From Chionis minor (taxonomy: Eukaryota > Chordata > Aves > Charadriiformes > Chionididae), in contig VZSF01005558.1 in the NCBI GenBank assembly GCA_013398295.1, forward strand, positions 1-64,000: a DNA stretch of 64,000 nt, given 5' to 3'. The notes under the pieces are model-generated. The model saw nothing but the letters and a program-made list of their open reading frames with translations, was not told the origin of the DNA and ran no database searches. Below are positions 14,061 through 25,249 of the stretch, piece by piece. A program made the translations under genes and the position numbers. The first letter of the stretch is position 1. Each line of letters opens with the position of its first letter.

Positions 14061-14310
14061 AATCACAGAATCATAGAATCACCTGGGTTGGAAGAGACCT
14101 TCAAGATCATCGAGTCCAACCATAACCTACACTACCAAAACCACCCCTACCCCATGTCCCTCAGCACCACGTCTGCCCGGCTTTTAAATCCCTCCAGGGA
14201 CGGCGATTCCACCACCTCCCTGGGCAGCCTGTTCCAATGCCTGAGAACCCTTTGGGTAAAGAAGTTTTTCCTAATATCCAACCTAAACCTCCCCTGGCAC
14301 AACTTGAGCT
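14061..14310 (-). mobile_element. CR1 LINE 3' fragment
   Basis: Inverted copy of the young CR1 3' end, from the octamer tail (CATAGAATCA) back to the segment reading, on the minus strand, 'caagttgtgccaggggaggt'. It matches the 550-1274 copy closely. Confidence 0.93.
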
Positions 14311-15599
14311 GGATGTGTAGCAGCCCAGGGCGGCTGTGCAGCTCCAGCCCAGCACCGCTGGCAGGACCTGCTGGCCTGGGGATGTGCAGGGCTGTCCGGC
14401 TCCCTCCCGGCTTGTCTGGAAGTGCTGCTGATGACCCGCCGCTGTTCCCGTCTCCTTGGTGACCGCACATGCCAGCATCCACAGACAAAAGCTCTCCTGG
14501 CACATAATGGGAACAGAAGGGAGCACTGGGCAGCGGCATTCAGCCTTTGGGGGCTGCTTTCGGAGCCCTCACCCTAGGGCTCCAGCCCCTGCTCTTTCTG
14601 AGTCGGCCAGGACTGCAGACTCACAGATAATCCCCGTTCAAAAAACCAGATGGATATTTCAGGTATGTGTGTCCCTGCGTGTTACACGCGTTTCCCCAGG
14701 GACCCTCCCGCGGCGTCGCAGCCCTTGCGAGGCTGCACACAGCCGCATCTCGCTGCGTTGGGGGCTCTGTGTCTTGGTTGCTTTTTTTTTTTTTTTTCCC
14801 TTTGCATGTAAATGCAAGATTTAGGGCAGCGAGAGGCTGTCAAGAGCAATCCTGGACTTTTCCATCCTGGTATTGACTGCCCAGCCTGTTCGTGCATCGC
14901 TCTCGCACTGTGCATGATGAAAGCGTGTTGTGCTTCGCATGATGTTTGTGTGGTTTGCATTTGGGGAGTCTGCCTGCTACGTGCCCTGCGTATTAATTCA
15001 CATGAGCATCATGCCAGGCACACGCTACATATGTGACAAGGATGGGGCTTGGGGCTTGTCTGTCAGCCTCACACCGGCTGAGATCATGGCTCATCTTCCT
15101 GGCGTGTGCTGCAAAATGAGGGCTGAAACCCGCACACCTCTCCAGCGAGGCTGGTAGGACAGGATGTGCGACACACCAGGGTCAGTTCCTCCCTGTGGGG
15201 AAACTGAGGCACTCAGGCGAATCACCTATTTGTCCCCAGATACGCACAGGAGCCAGACATGGAATAAAAAAAAAAAAAAGGAAAAAAAAAAGGTATGTCT
15301 TTCCTTTTTCTCGTGAAACACAGAAAACCTCCGCAGAGGAGAGCAGGGCTATGTGAGGCTCTCCCAGACCCATGTTGTCACGTCACCAGCACCGGTTTTG
15401 GGGTTTTGCCAACAGTCTCGTCCTGCACCACCGCAGAGAATCCCCCAGCACAGGGGTGGTCCCAGCGCTCCGGCACCGGGAGGCAGGGAGCTGGAGGGGC
15501 CAACGCGAGCTGCATCCCCCAGGGGGTAAGGAGTCCCAGATGTCCCCCTTGGGACAAGCGGGACTAAGTTGGCCCCCTACCAGGCTCTCCTGCATCCCC

Positions 15600-16330
15600 T
15601 TCTGCTGCTGCTCCGTGCGAGGGTGGAGGCCGGGGAGATGGCGCTTGGCTGCCGGCGGGCGCTGGGCAGCGGGAGGGCAGGAGGCAGCGGGAAGCGGAGC
15701 GGAAGGAGATGAGCCCGACGTCGAGGAGGAGAGCTGTGCCTGGAGCTGAATGCTGGCCAGGCTCCTCATCCCCGCACATCCCCATGGAAACCTCGGCCCC
15801 GCCACCCCTCCTCGCACCCACGCCGGATTGTAGGTCACCGATGGCCGCACTGGTCCCAGTGTCTCCCGCGGTGTGACATGGCTCTCCAGCACCCAGGGTG
15901 AGGAGCCAGGGCTGCAAAAGCTGCAGATGGGCGAGGGGTTGAGCCCTTCCCAGCCCCCCGCCTGCGTGCGCCCCACACCACAGGCTAGGGATGCCCCAGC
16001 ATCCTCCCTCCTGGCAGCATCCCTGCCTCCTCCTGGCAGCATCCCTGCCTCCTCCATCCAGCCCCGGGGCTGGGGATCCTGGCGCAGCAGGATGGCACCA
16101 CCCCGCAACCCCACTCTGCTGGTCCTTCCCCTCCTGCACTCCCTTCCCAGCACGAGTCCCCTGAATGCTCCATTTGAAGCTAATTCCGGCTGAAATCTGG
16201 TTTGCTTTCCAACGTTGCTGCTTTAAATTGGAGAGATTGACCTTGTAGCAGGAGGTGACATGCAGATGCACATCAGCAGCCCGTCGGAGCGGGCGGCGGG
16301 GGCTGGGGGGTTGCGGAGCCGCCTCGGGGA
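15600..16330. promoter_or_regulatory. CpG-rich patch (candidate regulatory region)
   Basis: GC- and CpG-rich around 15620-15870 and 16275-16330. It is followed directly by an AT-rich stretch (16335-16385) that looks unlike neutral sequence. Mammalian synteny places EPHB2 on this side of the cluster, so a distal promoter or enhancer is conceivable. I could not find an EPHB2 signal-peptide exon, so this remains inference. Confidence 0.25.
16009..16052. repeat. 22-bp perfect tandem duplication
   Basis: Two adjacent identical 22-bp units beginning TCCTGGCAGCATCCC, at 16009-16030 and 16031-16052. A partial related unit precedes them. This is a local replication-slippage product. Confidence 0.85.
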
Positions 16331-17342
16331 CAGGCCGACTATTTTATGAGTAATTTAATATCTGGAACACAGACTTTTCATTCCCAGAGATCTGCTGGGG
16401 AAAGAAAGAGCCTTTCTGCAGCCCCGCAAAGGCTGTTCCTCATAAGGAGGCAGAGCAGAAAAAAAAAGGGCTGGGACTTAACCCCTTGACGACTGGACCA
16501 GAGCAGACCCTCCGCAGCTCCCAGTCCCTGCAGAGGGGCCAGGAAAAGCAGGAATTCCCTGTGCTGCTCAAAGTGGGAGACAAGCCAGTCTGTGTTGCTC
16601 CAGGCAAAAGAAGCAATTGCTCCTTCCCATTCAAATTCAAATCCAAGCCAGAATGAGTATGGGGAAACAAACTTATCAGAAGCCCTGAGGTTATGTTTGG
16701 CATAGGAGGTGTTGTCTGAACTCCCTTCCCTGTCTCAGACTCGTTCCTGCTCTATCAAACTCCACATTGAGTCCCACTGAGGTTGCAACCATTCCCATCC
16801 TCCAGTGGAGCCAGTAGGTCTGGGGGATCCGTGCAGGGACAGTGAAGCGATGCAAGTGGCCTCCGTCTCCACCTGACCGGCGTTGGTTCTGCCGTGTCTG
16901 CAGCCCTCACAGCAAGCACAGTCCGGTGCGCCGCCCCAGTAACACCTCCACCTGAAGCACACCAGCATCATGGCATAGCACTGAACCCACACAGGGGTTT
17001 CCATACACCTCCTGCTTGATATTACAGTTTAGGGAAGGGCAAGGAAGGAAGAACAACAAAAAAATGCAACATCTCACTACACAATTCTGCCCAAGGACAG
17101 GAGATGGTGGAGAGCAGCTGCCAGCTTGGCAGCAGCAACTGTGCCTTGGTGCTGGGAGGCTTCAGGGAAGGAAATGTTTGCAGGCTGTTCAGGAGGGAGC
17201 TGCTGGCAGAGGAAAACCATCCCTGCATCTAGGACCAACATCATGAGCTACATGGGAGAATGGCTGGTAGGCAGGGCTTGCATGGGAGGTTGCACTATGT
17301 GGCCTCTAGAAGACATGCCAGGCAGCACAGCTGTGGCCGTGT

Positions 17343-17733
17343 GATGTCAGCTGAACGTGAGCCAGCGTGTGCCCAGGTGGCCACGAAGGCCAATGGCATC
17401 TTGGCCTGTGTCAGGAATAGCGTGGCCAGCAGGAGCAGGGCAGTGATGGTGCCCCTGTNNNNNNNNNNNNNNNNNNNNNNNNNNGGCCTCAAGTTGTGCC
17501 AGGGGAGGTTTAGGTTGGATATGAGGAAAAACTTCTTTACCCAAAGGGTTCTCAGGCATTGGAACAGGCTGCCCAGGGAGGGGGTGGAATCGCCGTCCCT
17601 GGAGGTATTTAAAAGCCGGGCAGACGTGGTGCTGAGGGACATGGGTTAGGGGTGGGTTTGGCAGTGTAGGTTTATGGTTGGACTCAATGACCTTGAAGGT
17701 CTCTTCCAACCCAAGTGATTCTGTGATTCTATG
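17343..17733 (+). mobile_element. CR1 LINE interrupted by an assembly gap
   Basis: Young-type CR1 in forward orientation ending in the octamer tail (ATTCTGTG, ATTCTATG). The left part matches the 550-1274 copy up to GCCCCTGT and the right part resumes at GGCCTCAAG. The 26 Ns between them are inside the element. Confidence 0.93.
17459..17484. other. Assembly gap (26 N)
   Basis: A run of 26 N inside a CR1 copy. By alignment to the intact copy at 550-1274, about 289 bp should lie between the flanks (737-1025 in that copy), so the gap length is probably not real. Confidence 0.97.
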
Positions 17734-18734
17734 TCGCCAGGTAGGACTGAGTCCAGCCAGGGATGGTTTAGGAAGGTCTCTTCCTTGAGTAGCAGGTTCT
17801 GGGGACTGACCAGGCTCAGCATAAATGGATCAGCACCTTTGCAAGTCCCATGGTGTTTGCTAGTGATGTTAGACCAGACCACAGGACTGACTTCCCTGGC
17901 TCAGTCCTACTGACAAACAGCATGACCATGCTTTGATCTCTCCAGCTCAGCTTCACTTTCCATTAATATTGATAAGCACCTAGCATGCTCCACCACATCA
18001 GATCCTGCCAGAGTCCTGCTTACGGCTGGACTGGAGCTTCAGCACAGAGGAAAAACCCCCAAACCTCAGCTAGATAATGCAGGGGAAACCTCCATGTGCC
18101 ACTATTGCTGATCCCTGTTGCTACATGCCTTGAAATAGGAAGATTTTATTTTACAACCCTGACAGCTCTCCGCCAGTGGCTGCACCTCAGTGGATTTGCT
18201 CCAATTGAGCTTTGGGCCAAACCAGTGCCTGGTTGCAGGGAGTCCCCAGAAAGTGACCTTAGCACTTGCGGTGTCACTGGACAACTCCATTGGGTACGTG
18301 ATGGGGCAGGGTGACCGGGTGACATGTCTGTGCTGCAAGTTAGCTCTGTCCTGCTCAGCTCACCGAGTCTGTGCGACCTCCAGCATGGACACAAAAGCTG
18401 GTTAGAGACCACAGCTGCTTAGCTGCAGCTTGGCAAAAGACTTACAACGTTAAAACTCCTGATCTGAAGTCACCTGGAGACACCACCCACCTCAACTTCT
18501 ACCAGAGCATCTGCTGAGCATCTGTGGCCTCTGTCCGGACACATCCCCGACCAGCACCACTTGGTGGGTCACAGCACCACCTGGTGAAGCTCTACGGCTT
18601 AGCCCCAGCTTGACCACGAGGAGGTTCTGCTGCTCCAGTTTCATCTGTGGTGCCATTAAAAAAAACCCCAAAAAACAACAAACATCAAAAGGAAGAGAAG
18701 AGCTGCAGAACATGTGTGTCAGGGCAGATCTTGC
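17734..18734. other. Intergenic, no gene seen
   Basis: Unique sequence with an A/C-rich patch (about 18655-18685). No recognisable gene. Confidence 0.5.
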
Positions 18735-19045
18735 CGAGATCACGCCGAGCGTGGTGAGCGGGGTGAGCATGCAGTGAGCGTGCACACAGAGTGCCGAGTG
18801 TGTGCGCGGAGTGGGGCGAGTGTGCGCAGGTGCCCCGTGTGAGGGTGCACAGGGCCGTGAGGACATGCAGAGCCGGCTGAGCGTGCACATGTCCACGGTG
18901 TGAGCGTGCACGGAGCCGTGAGGACGTGCCCAGAGCAGCGTGCGTGTGCATGCATGCACGGTCTGAGCGTGCACTCACGTGGCGTGAGTGAGCACAAGGA
19001 GAGCACACACAGGGCAGAGCGAGCATGCACAGAGCACTGGGACAG
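18735..19045. repeat. Degenerate GTG/TGCA-rich minisatellite
   Basis: Repeated variants of TGAGCGTGCAC and GAGCCGTGAGGAC recur at irregular spacing of roughly 20-60 bp. Long alternating purine-pyrimidine stretches occur, for example around 18935-18960 where TGCATGCATGCAC appears. Composition is sharply different from both flanks. Open frames on both strands here are by-products of the repeat. Confidence 0.75.
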
Positions 19046-20214
19046 CTCTGCCGGGTCCCAGGTGAGAACAAAACCTGCTGATCGATTTAATGGGTGCAGC
19101 CATGGCCAGGCCAAGTTTTGGTGCGTGACAGCTGCTCCTGGGTAAGATGTAAAGACTTAACTGAAGATGCAAATTGGTCCTTTCCCCGAGAGACAGTGGA
19201 TGGTGAGCTTTCCCTCTCTGGTGTCCTCACCACCAGGCTGCACCTGATCCTGCGACAAGTTTCTCTCCAACTTTCCGGTTATGTTGTTCCAAAATTGCTT
19301 TGTGTTGCATGGAATGACAAATTACTCACCACTGTGCCAGGGGGAGTGGGAGGTTTGAGAGCAGGGCTGTAGCAGTCCTGCCTTTCCTGGGTCAAGCCAA
19401 GCAGGCAAAGTGCGACTGGCAGCGCAGCGTCCAGCTGCCCACGTCTTTCTTGCTGTGACCCTGAACGCCTCTGAGGGTCTTGCAGAGGGGTTTCTCCCAC
19501 AGGGCAGCAATCCAGGCTCCTGCTGTGGATGGTCCGCTGGGAGGGGACACCTGCATTTTGGCTCCAGCCCCATCAACCACTGTAATAACTTGAGAGCAGG
19601 GCGGTCCTCTCTGGCTGCCCTGGGGTGGTGCCTCTCTCTTTGGTTTGGGAGGTTTGGGACTTCAGGGTTTACTACAGGCTCAGAAACCCACTGCCCTCAC
19701 TGGGTGCCCCTGGAAGAACTGAATGGGGATGTTGCATGGGCAACCACCCGCCCCAGCCACTCGTGGCCCCCTGGCCCCCTTTTCTCACCCATTTTGGATA
19801 CCTGAGGGGTGGGCGACTCCAGAGCCTGTGCGGTGGCAGCTTCAGGGGAGCAGATGGCTGCTGTCCCATGGAGCTAATGCCTGAGGTGGCATTACTGGGT
19901 GCTGGCTGAGACCCCCAGGAGGAGGCAATGCCCTGTGCACCTCTGTTTTCCAGCTGTGTAAGCACAGTGAGCTGCAGTTTAGAGGCAGTTGGTACCTGCA
20001 CTGCCCTTTGACTCTGTCCGGGTACAGCCAAGACCCCAGAATCCCTTTGGCTTGTGCTGGTGTTAGGTCAGACATTAGTTTTAAAATAAAAACAGCTCGA
20101 CTCCAAAAGAGGCCCTGACAAAGACCTTTTCACAAGTTCAAAATTATTACATCAGTTACTCAGAAAGGCAGGAATCCCATCCTACAAAGTTTCCTCCTTC
20201 CCCTACCTGTCCTA
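19046..20214. other. Intergenic, no gene seen
   Basis: Unique sequence with short unrecognised open frames only. Confidence 0.5.
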
Positions 20215-20405
20215 TTGCACGGGGTTATCCCATGCCAGAGGAAGGGATTTTGCATTTACCTCCGTTAAATGTCAGTCGGTTCCTGCCAACTTGTTCCTCC
20301 AGCCTGTCAAGGCTCTTTGAATAGCAGCCCCCTCCTCCAGAGTATTGACTGCTCTTCGGTTTGGTGTCTCCTGCAGACCTGCCCAGGGTTCAGGAGACTT
20401 AGTTG
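20215..20405 (-). mobile_element. Ancient CR1-type fragment
   Basis: Inverted diverged sequence with the order typical of old avian CR1 copies: a 'tgcatttacc...aatgtcag...ggttcctgcc' segment, then 'ctccagcctgtcaaggctctttgaatagcagc', then 'tattgactgctc...ggtttggtgtctcctgcagacctgc'. Clearly older than the near-identical young copies. Confidence 0.6.
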
Positions 20406-21103
20406 ATGCAAGCTGCCCAGCCGCTGTTTTGGGGGCTGAAAACCTACTCTTTTCCTCCACCTGACCTGCTGACCTGATTTTATTTGGGATGCTGCATCTC
20501 CAGCTGCAAAAAGGCATGAGCGGCACAGCTGCATTTTAAAAGCAGCTCAGTGTCCCTGCACAGGGAGAGCTTCAGGATGCAACACCGAACACCTCTGCCC
20601 CGACTTTCTGATGGGAGCTAGAACGCTGGGGACGTGGGGTGGCTGCACTCCCGGGGACAGGAGCCACAGATTTTGCTGGGTGAAGGACCAAGCGGTGAGG
20701 TGACAAGGACAAAGCGTTAACGCAGGGCTGCAAGAGGTGGCACTAATCCTGCCCGGTGCCTCCTCCCAGACCTTATGGCTAAGGCAGAGCTGAGCCTCAC
20801 ACTCTGCCCGGTCCCCGCAAGCTTTGCCCCCCCAGCTGTGGGACAAGGATGCTCCCGCTGGCGAGGTGAGGGCTAATCCAGTCTCCAGTGCCACCTGCCG
20901 GCAAATCACCCCGCACAGGGGCTGGAGCCTTCGAGCTGGCCATACTGGTGCCAGTCACTGTCCTGCTGGGGCAGGGAGACCTGTGCATCCCAGAGGTGTG
21001 GGGCTCTGCACCCTTAAGGAGGCCCCGAGAGCTCAGTAATGGTGCTTCACAAAAGCCAGCCCGTACCCTACTGCCCCCCCAGGACCCTTTACCACCATCT
21101 ATC
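20406..21103. other. Intergenic, no gene seen
   Basis: GC-moderate unique sequence. No gene recognised. Confidence 0.5.
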
Positions 21104-21622
21104 CCCAGCACTGTGTCCAGTTCTGGGGCCCCCAGTTCAAGAAAGGCAGGGAACTGCTGGAGAGAGTCCAGCACAGGGCTACAGAGATGATTAGGGGACT
21201 GGAGCATCTCTCTGACGAGGGAAGGCTGAGAGACCTGGGGCTGTTCCACCTGCAGAAGAGCAGACTGAGAGGGATCTCATCGGTGCTGAGCCATATCCAA
21301 AGGGCAGGTGGCGAGAGGACGGGCCCAGACTCTTTTCCGTGGTGCCCAGCGACAGGATAAGGGACAGTGGGCACAAACTGGAGCACAGGAAATTCCATGT
21401 GAACAGGAGGAAAAACTCCTTTACTTTGATGGTGCCAGATCGCTGGAACGGGCTGCCCAGAGAGGCTGTGGATTCTCCTTGTCTAGAGATATTCACAAGC
21501 CACCTGTCTGCATTCCTGTACAACCTGCTCTGGGTGACCTTGCTTTGGCAGGGGGTTGGACTACATGATCTCCAGGGTCCCTTCCAACCCCCACCATTCT
21601 GTGATTCTGTGGTTCTGTGATT
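21104..21622 (+). mobile_element. CR1 LINE, second subfamily
   Basis: Forward CR1 fragment from the end of ORF2 (segment reading, across small frame changes, like 'VQRTLLQ-RMIRGLEHLSDEGRLRDLGLF') through the 3' UTR ('ggttggactacatgatctccagggtcccttcc') to an imperfect tail (ATTCTGTGATTCTGTGGTTCTGTGA). It differs from the 550-1274 group in both the coding part and the 3' UTR, so it comes from a different source element. Confidence 0.93.
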
Positions 21623-22478
21623 TCCTTCAGTAATTCCTTTCAAATCCCAGATGCCCACAAAAAAATCTCCTACACCCTGAGCACCCTGTGTGCACCCTCA
21701 CACCTTCACAGCCCACAGCTCTCGGTACCACCTGCCACGGCTGGGCTGGGGGCTGTAGGCAAGACCCTACCCAGGTGCAATACTGGATTGTCACCTGCCC
21801 CAGGGACAGGGACATCCTTGGGGTTCCTCAGTTCTTACTCATCTGCAGGTCCTTGAGTCCTTGGATCTCCAAGGGGAGCTTGGCTGTGCTGTAGGAATTG
21901 CACGTGTCAGTCCTCTGCTGGGGTTATGGGGCTGCTCTGGACCCTGCCCAGTTGCACCAGGGGACAGCCATGTGCGCTACACCTCTTCCATGATGGCATC
22001 AAGCTCTGACTTCCCCATGTACAGCTGGGGTCATCTTGTCACAAGCTTTGGCAAGCTTCTGTGGATATTATTGTCACCATCACCCCCAAAAAATAATCTA
22101 AGAGAGGTTGGCGTGCCCAACTCCTACCAGTCCTAGGGCTGTCCAGTACAGCACCGCCTCCAGCGTCTACCCATCTACCACCAGTACCAGTGGCCCTGAT
22201 TTTCCTGCTATGTTGTGTGTCCCACCTCCCACTAGACACCAGGCTTCCTCTATGTGTTTTCCTAACCCTGGTCTGGGACTTTCTCTGGGTGGCTCTGGAA
22301 GGAGATACTCAGTGTGAGCTGCAGCAGGAACTGCATGAATTGCCTGGTTCTGCTTGGTATTAATAAGCCCAGGCTGCACCCAGGGGTGTGAGAGCAACGT
22401 CCTGGGTATCTGAGCATTATTTGTGAAGAAAGAGGCAAATCCTAGGCAGGAAGGAACCAGCAGCACAAGGAGCTGTCA
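21623..22478. other. Intergenic downstream of C1QB, no gene seen
   Basis: Unique sequence beyond the presumed C1QB cleavage site. No open frame of note. Confidence 0.5.
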
Positions 22479-22484
22479 TTTAAT
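22479..22484 (-). terminator. Candidate C1QB poly(A) signal (ATTAAA)
   Basis: On the minus strand this reads ATTAAA, the commonest variant poly(A) signal, about 130 bp downstream of the C1QB stop. No canonical AATAAA was found nearby, so cleavage near 22460 is inferred. Confidence 0.5.
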
Positions 22485-22613
22485 GTGCAAGATTGCCAGC
22501 AACAGGCTTAGGGCACCAAATCTGGAGCAAAGAGTCATTTCTAGGGGAGTCCTCAGCCCTGCAGGGGTCAGTCAGCAGCAGGGCAAGGGCTGCAGAGAGA
22601 CACTATCAGCAGA

Positions 22614-23849
22614 CTAATTCTCGGGGAAGATCAGGAAGCCGGAGAAGATGCTGTCAGACCCTTCAATCCCCACCAGGGAGTTCTTTTCTGTTGGCTCCAG
22701 CCAGACAGACTCATTCTGTGCCATCTTGAGGACCACGCCACCTGTGGTGACCTGGTAGCTGCTGTGCACATAGTCACAGAAGGTCACCACCTTCTCGCCC
22801 GTGCTGCTACGCCGACCCTTTTTCACGCGGAGGCACAGGTTGCTCCTGGAGGTGACGTGGTAGGTGAAGTAGTAGATGCCTGGGACTCGGCAGATGAAGC
22901 GGCCATACCGGTTCTCGTAGTGGCCCTTCTCATTGGTGATGATGCGGTCAAAGCGGATGGGCTGGTCCCGGCGTGGGTAGGAGCTGAAGGTCCTGGCAGC
23001 GGAGAAGGCAGACTTGAGGGTGGACTTGTAGTCACCAGAGTCTCCCTGAGGGCCGGGGGGTCCCATGAGACCTGGTAATCCCTTTGAACCTGGGGGGCCC
23101 CTGGGACCGACCTTCCCAGGGTACCCTGGCTCTCCTGGGTCTCCCTTCTCCCCCATGTCTCCTTCGTACTCCACCTGGCCAGGGGGACCTAGAAAGCAAG
23201 ATGAAGAGTCATTGTGGTTGCAGTTGCACAGATCTGCAGAGGAGGCACTGGGAAGGAAACCGCTGGTACTTGCTCTGGGCTGTGGGTCAATGGAGACTCC
23301 TGCCCACCTGGCAGGTGTGACACCCTTTGATTTCATGCACCCTCCCTCCTCAGGTTCCTTGGGGTGCTCCAGTCTGTCCAACCCCTTCCATCTCCAAGCA
23401 TCACCCCTACCTGATAACTGGTACAAAAGGACTGGTGGAAAATCATAGACTCATAGAATCATAGAATCACTTGGGTTGGAAGAGACCTTCAAGATCATCG
23501 AGTCCAACAATAAACTTATGCCAAAACCACCCCTAACCCATGTCCGTCAGCACCACGTCTACCTGTGATCTACCCATGAAGCAATCCCCCAAATGGATTG
23601 CTTTCCCAGGACCATGCACCTGGCACTGCCTTTTACTGCTCTTGGTGTTCACAAAATGACACTTTCCCCACCTGCAGCCTCCTCCTTACCTCTCTCGCCC
23701 TTTAGGCCATTCTCCCCATCTCTGCCATTCCTGCCAGGCTGTCCTGGTGACCCTGGGATGCCTGGGATGGTGCCATAGGTCTTGCAGAGCGTGGCACTTG
23801 CAAGCTGCCCTCCAGCCAGGCAGATCAGCATCGCCCACACGGTCTGCAT
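22614..23849 (-). CDS. C1QB: Complement C1q subcomponent, B chain
   Basis: Secreted B chain of C1q, the recognition subunit of the classical complement pathway. Coding exons are 23690-23849 and 22614-23188, joined by a GT-AG phase-1 intron that splits a Gly codon. The product is 244 residues (human 253). Signal peptide is about 1-18 and Cys22 is the interchain cysteine that pairs with chain A. Gly-X-Y repeats run about 30-105 and the gC1q domain about 112-244, with the three family cysteines at 153, 172 and 191. The closest family match is the B chain: [17 protein letters not shown] and QVTTGG are B-type. The start codon follows directly after an acceptor (TGCTCCAG), so upstream in-frame Met codons are intronic. 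Lys79 in PGKVGP matches the C1r/C1s-binding Lys. Oddities are Glu60 at a Gly position and a sequon at Asn212. It is the last gene of the cluster. Confidence 0.97.
23442..23563 (-). mobile_element. CR1 3' fragment inside C1QB coding intron
   Basis: Young CR1 3' end (inverted octamers, then the 'cttgggttggaagagacc' segment) within intron 23189-23689, in the same transcriptional sense as C1QB. It accounts for about a quarter of this 501-bp intron. The matching introns of C1QA (136 bp) and C1QC (215 bp) are much shorter. Confidence 0.93.
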
Positions 23850-25074
23850 CTGCTGGAGCACAGAAGAGTGTTGAGGGGCCTGTCTTGGGCAGTGGGAGGG
23901 ATGGGGAAGGCACTCTGTTCTGCTGTGGAGGATGACGACTAGAAGCACTCCTGGGTAATGCCATCAGGGAGGGAAAATATTCTGCTGTAGAGCCAAATCC
24001 ACTCTCCTGATGGCCTTGGAGGGACCAGCCCCTTTCAGCATGGGGGGGGGCTTGTCAGTCTCTTCCCAGTTCTCTTAAATTACCAGTTTACAAGTGCCCA
24101 GAGCTTCAGCTACATGAATACCTGGGCACAGGTTAGTCTATCCCATAGGTTTGATATCCATCCTGGCTGTGCTGTTGCCACAGGCATGTGTTGCAGGTCC
24201 CTACTGCTCTGAGTCCCCACTGCTCCCTCAGAGGAGAAATTGTCCGTCCCAACTTAGGACCACACCTGCAGGACAAAATCCTTCCCCAGGCCAGAGCAGT
24301 TTCATCATCTGCAAAGGGATAGTTCTTGCTTTCCATCAGCATATCTGAGGGACAGCTTTAGTCCTCGAGGATGGCAATGAAATCCCCAAATCTGCCCTCC
24401 TAGCCCTTGCGGGGTCCTGTCATGTCCTATCACATGCCTGCTTCATCCCAGAAGCGTTTCTGTATCCAACCAGCAGTACTGGAACAGTGGTCTAGGATTC
24501 CAGTCCCTGGGGTCCCACCTTCCATCTGCCCTCCCTGCACCCCACAGCTCAGCTTCTTCCCCCAGCTCCTGGAGCAGACATATGTGTGGTAAGCACCGGG
24601 CATCTGGGGGCTGTATCTGGACATCACATCACCCCATCCACACTCTGGCCTCGGGTGGACTTTCCCACACTGGAACTCTGGTGTCAGCAGGAAAACAGGT
24701 TGGTAAGTTGGATCCTTCAGCCACAGAAGCTCTGATTTGGGTGCAGCAGGTACAAGGACTGACCCACAGGCTCCCAGACAGGGCCTAGGCAGACCCTGGG
24801 CACCTGTCAAACGGATGCTCAGTCCCTGATCACCCCTCTAGACCATCTCCTTTTTCCATCTCCCTTTTCCCCCAGGTGGAGTAGGAGGGGTTGGGGTCCT
24901 GTCAGGGATCTCCACCACCCCCTGCCCAGCAGCCCCCTTTCTCTTCTGCCCCAGGCCACAGTGAAGTGCCAGTGGTGCAGAGGGCAACTGTCACCCTGGT
25001 GCTCCCAGGTTCCCCGTGTGCTCCTACCTGCCGCGGGGAGCTGGGGCATAGCCTTGCTGACGTCTTGCTCTTAC

Positions 25075-25165
25075 CTTGAGCTTCTTCTTGCACGAGTGGA
25101 GAGATGGACCAGTGCACACCAGCGTCCCGCTTGGAAATGACCATGAGGAGAAGCAGAAGTTTGCT
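25075..25165 (-). other. Probable non-coding exon 1 of C1QB
   Basis: On the minus strand a good donor, CAAG|GTAAGAG, ends an exon at 25075. An A-rich TATA-like motif, GATAAAAAAAGG, lies at about 25201-25212, suggesting a start near 25165-25175. The intron would run from 25074 to the acceptor at 23853. An alternative donor, GGCAG|GTAGGAG, is near 25029. The 5' limit is inferred. Confidence 0.5.
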
Positions 25166-25249
25166 GCAAGGGTTATTGTGAAAGGATCTGGGCCACATCC
25201 CTTTTTTTATCTTTAGCTCCTGCCCTTTCTTCAGAGGCACTTTCATATC

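Larger units (their letters stand above)
14311..17342. other. Intergenic with simple-sequence runs
   Basis: Contains a 16-T run (14782-14797), an interrupted poly-A run (15266-15291) and a CpG-rich patch (listed separately). No coding exon was recognised, although several overlapping open frames exist because the DNA is GC-rich. Confidence 0.5.

Noticed and set aside
14782..14797. T run as an RNA polymerase III terminator
   Set aside because: No A/B box or tRNA-like or 7SK/U6-like sequence was seen upstream on either strand. It is simple sequence.
15383..16271. Two long overlapping minus-strand open frames
   Set aside because: Both fall in the CpG-rich patch, are rich in Gly/Pro/Ser, overlap in different frames and cover a 22-bp tandem repeat. 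They do not resemble an Eph signal-peptide exon.
18492..19114. Long minus-strand Cys/His-rich open frames
   Set aside because: They are translations of the degenerate minisatellite. The Cys/His pattern follows the TGCAC/GTG repeat and is not a zinc-finger spacing.
23850..23964. Upstream in-frame Met codons as the C1QB start
   Set aside because: The upstream frame runs through a good splice acceptor (TGCTCCAG). The Met right after it gives a proper signal peptide, so the upstream part is intron.
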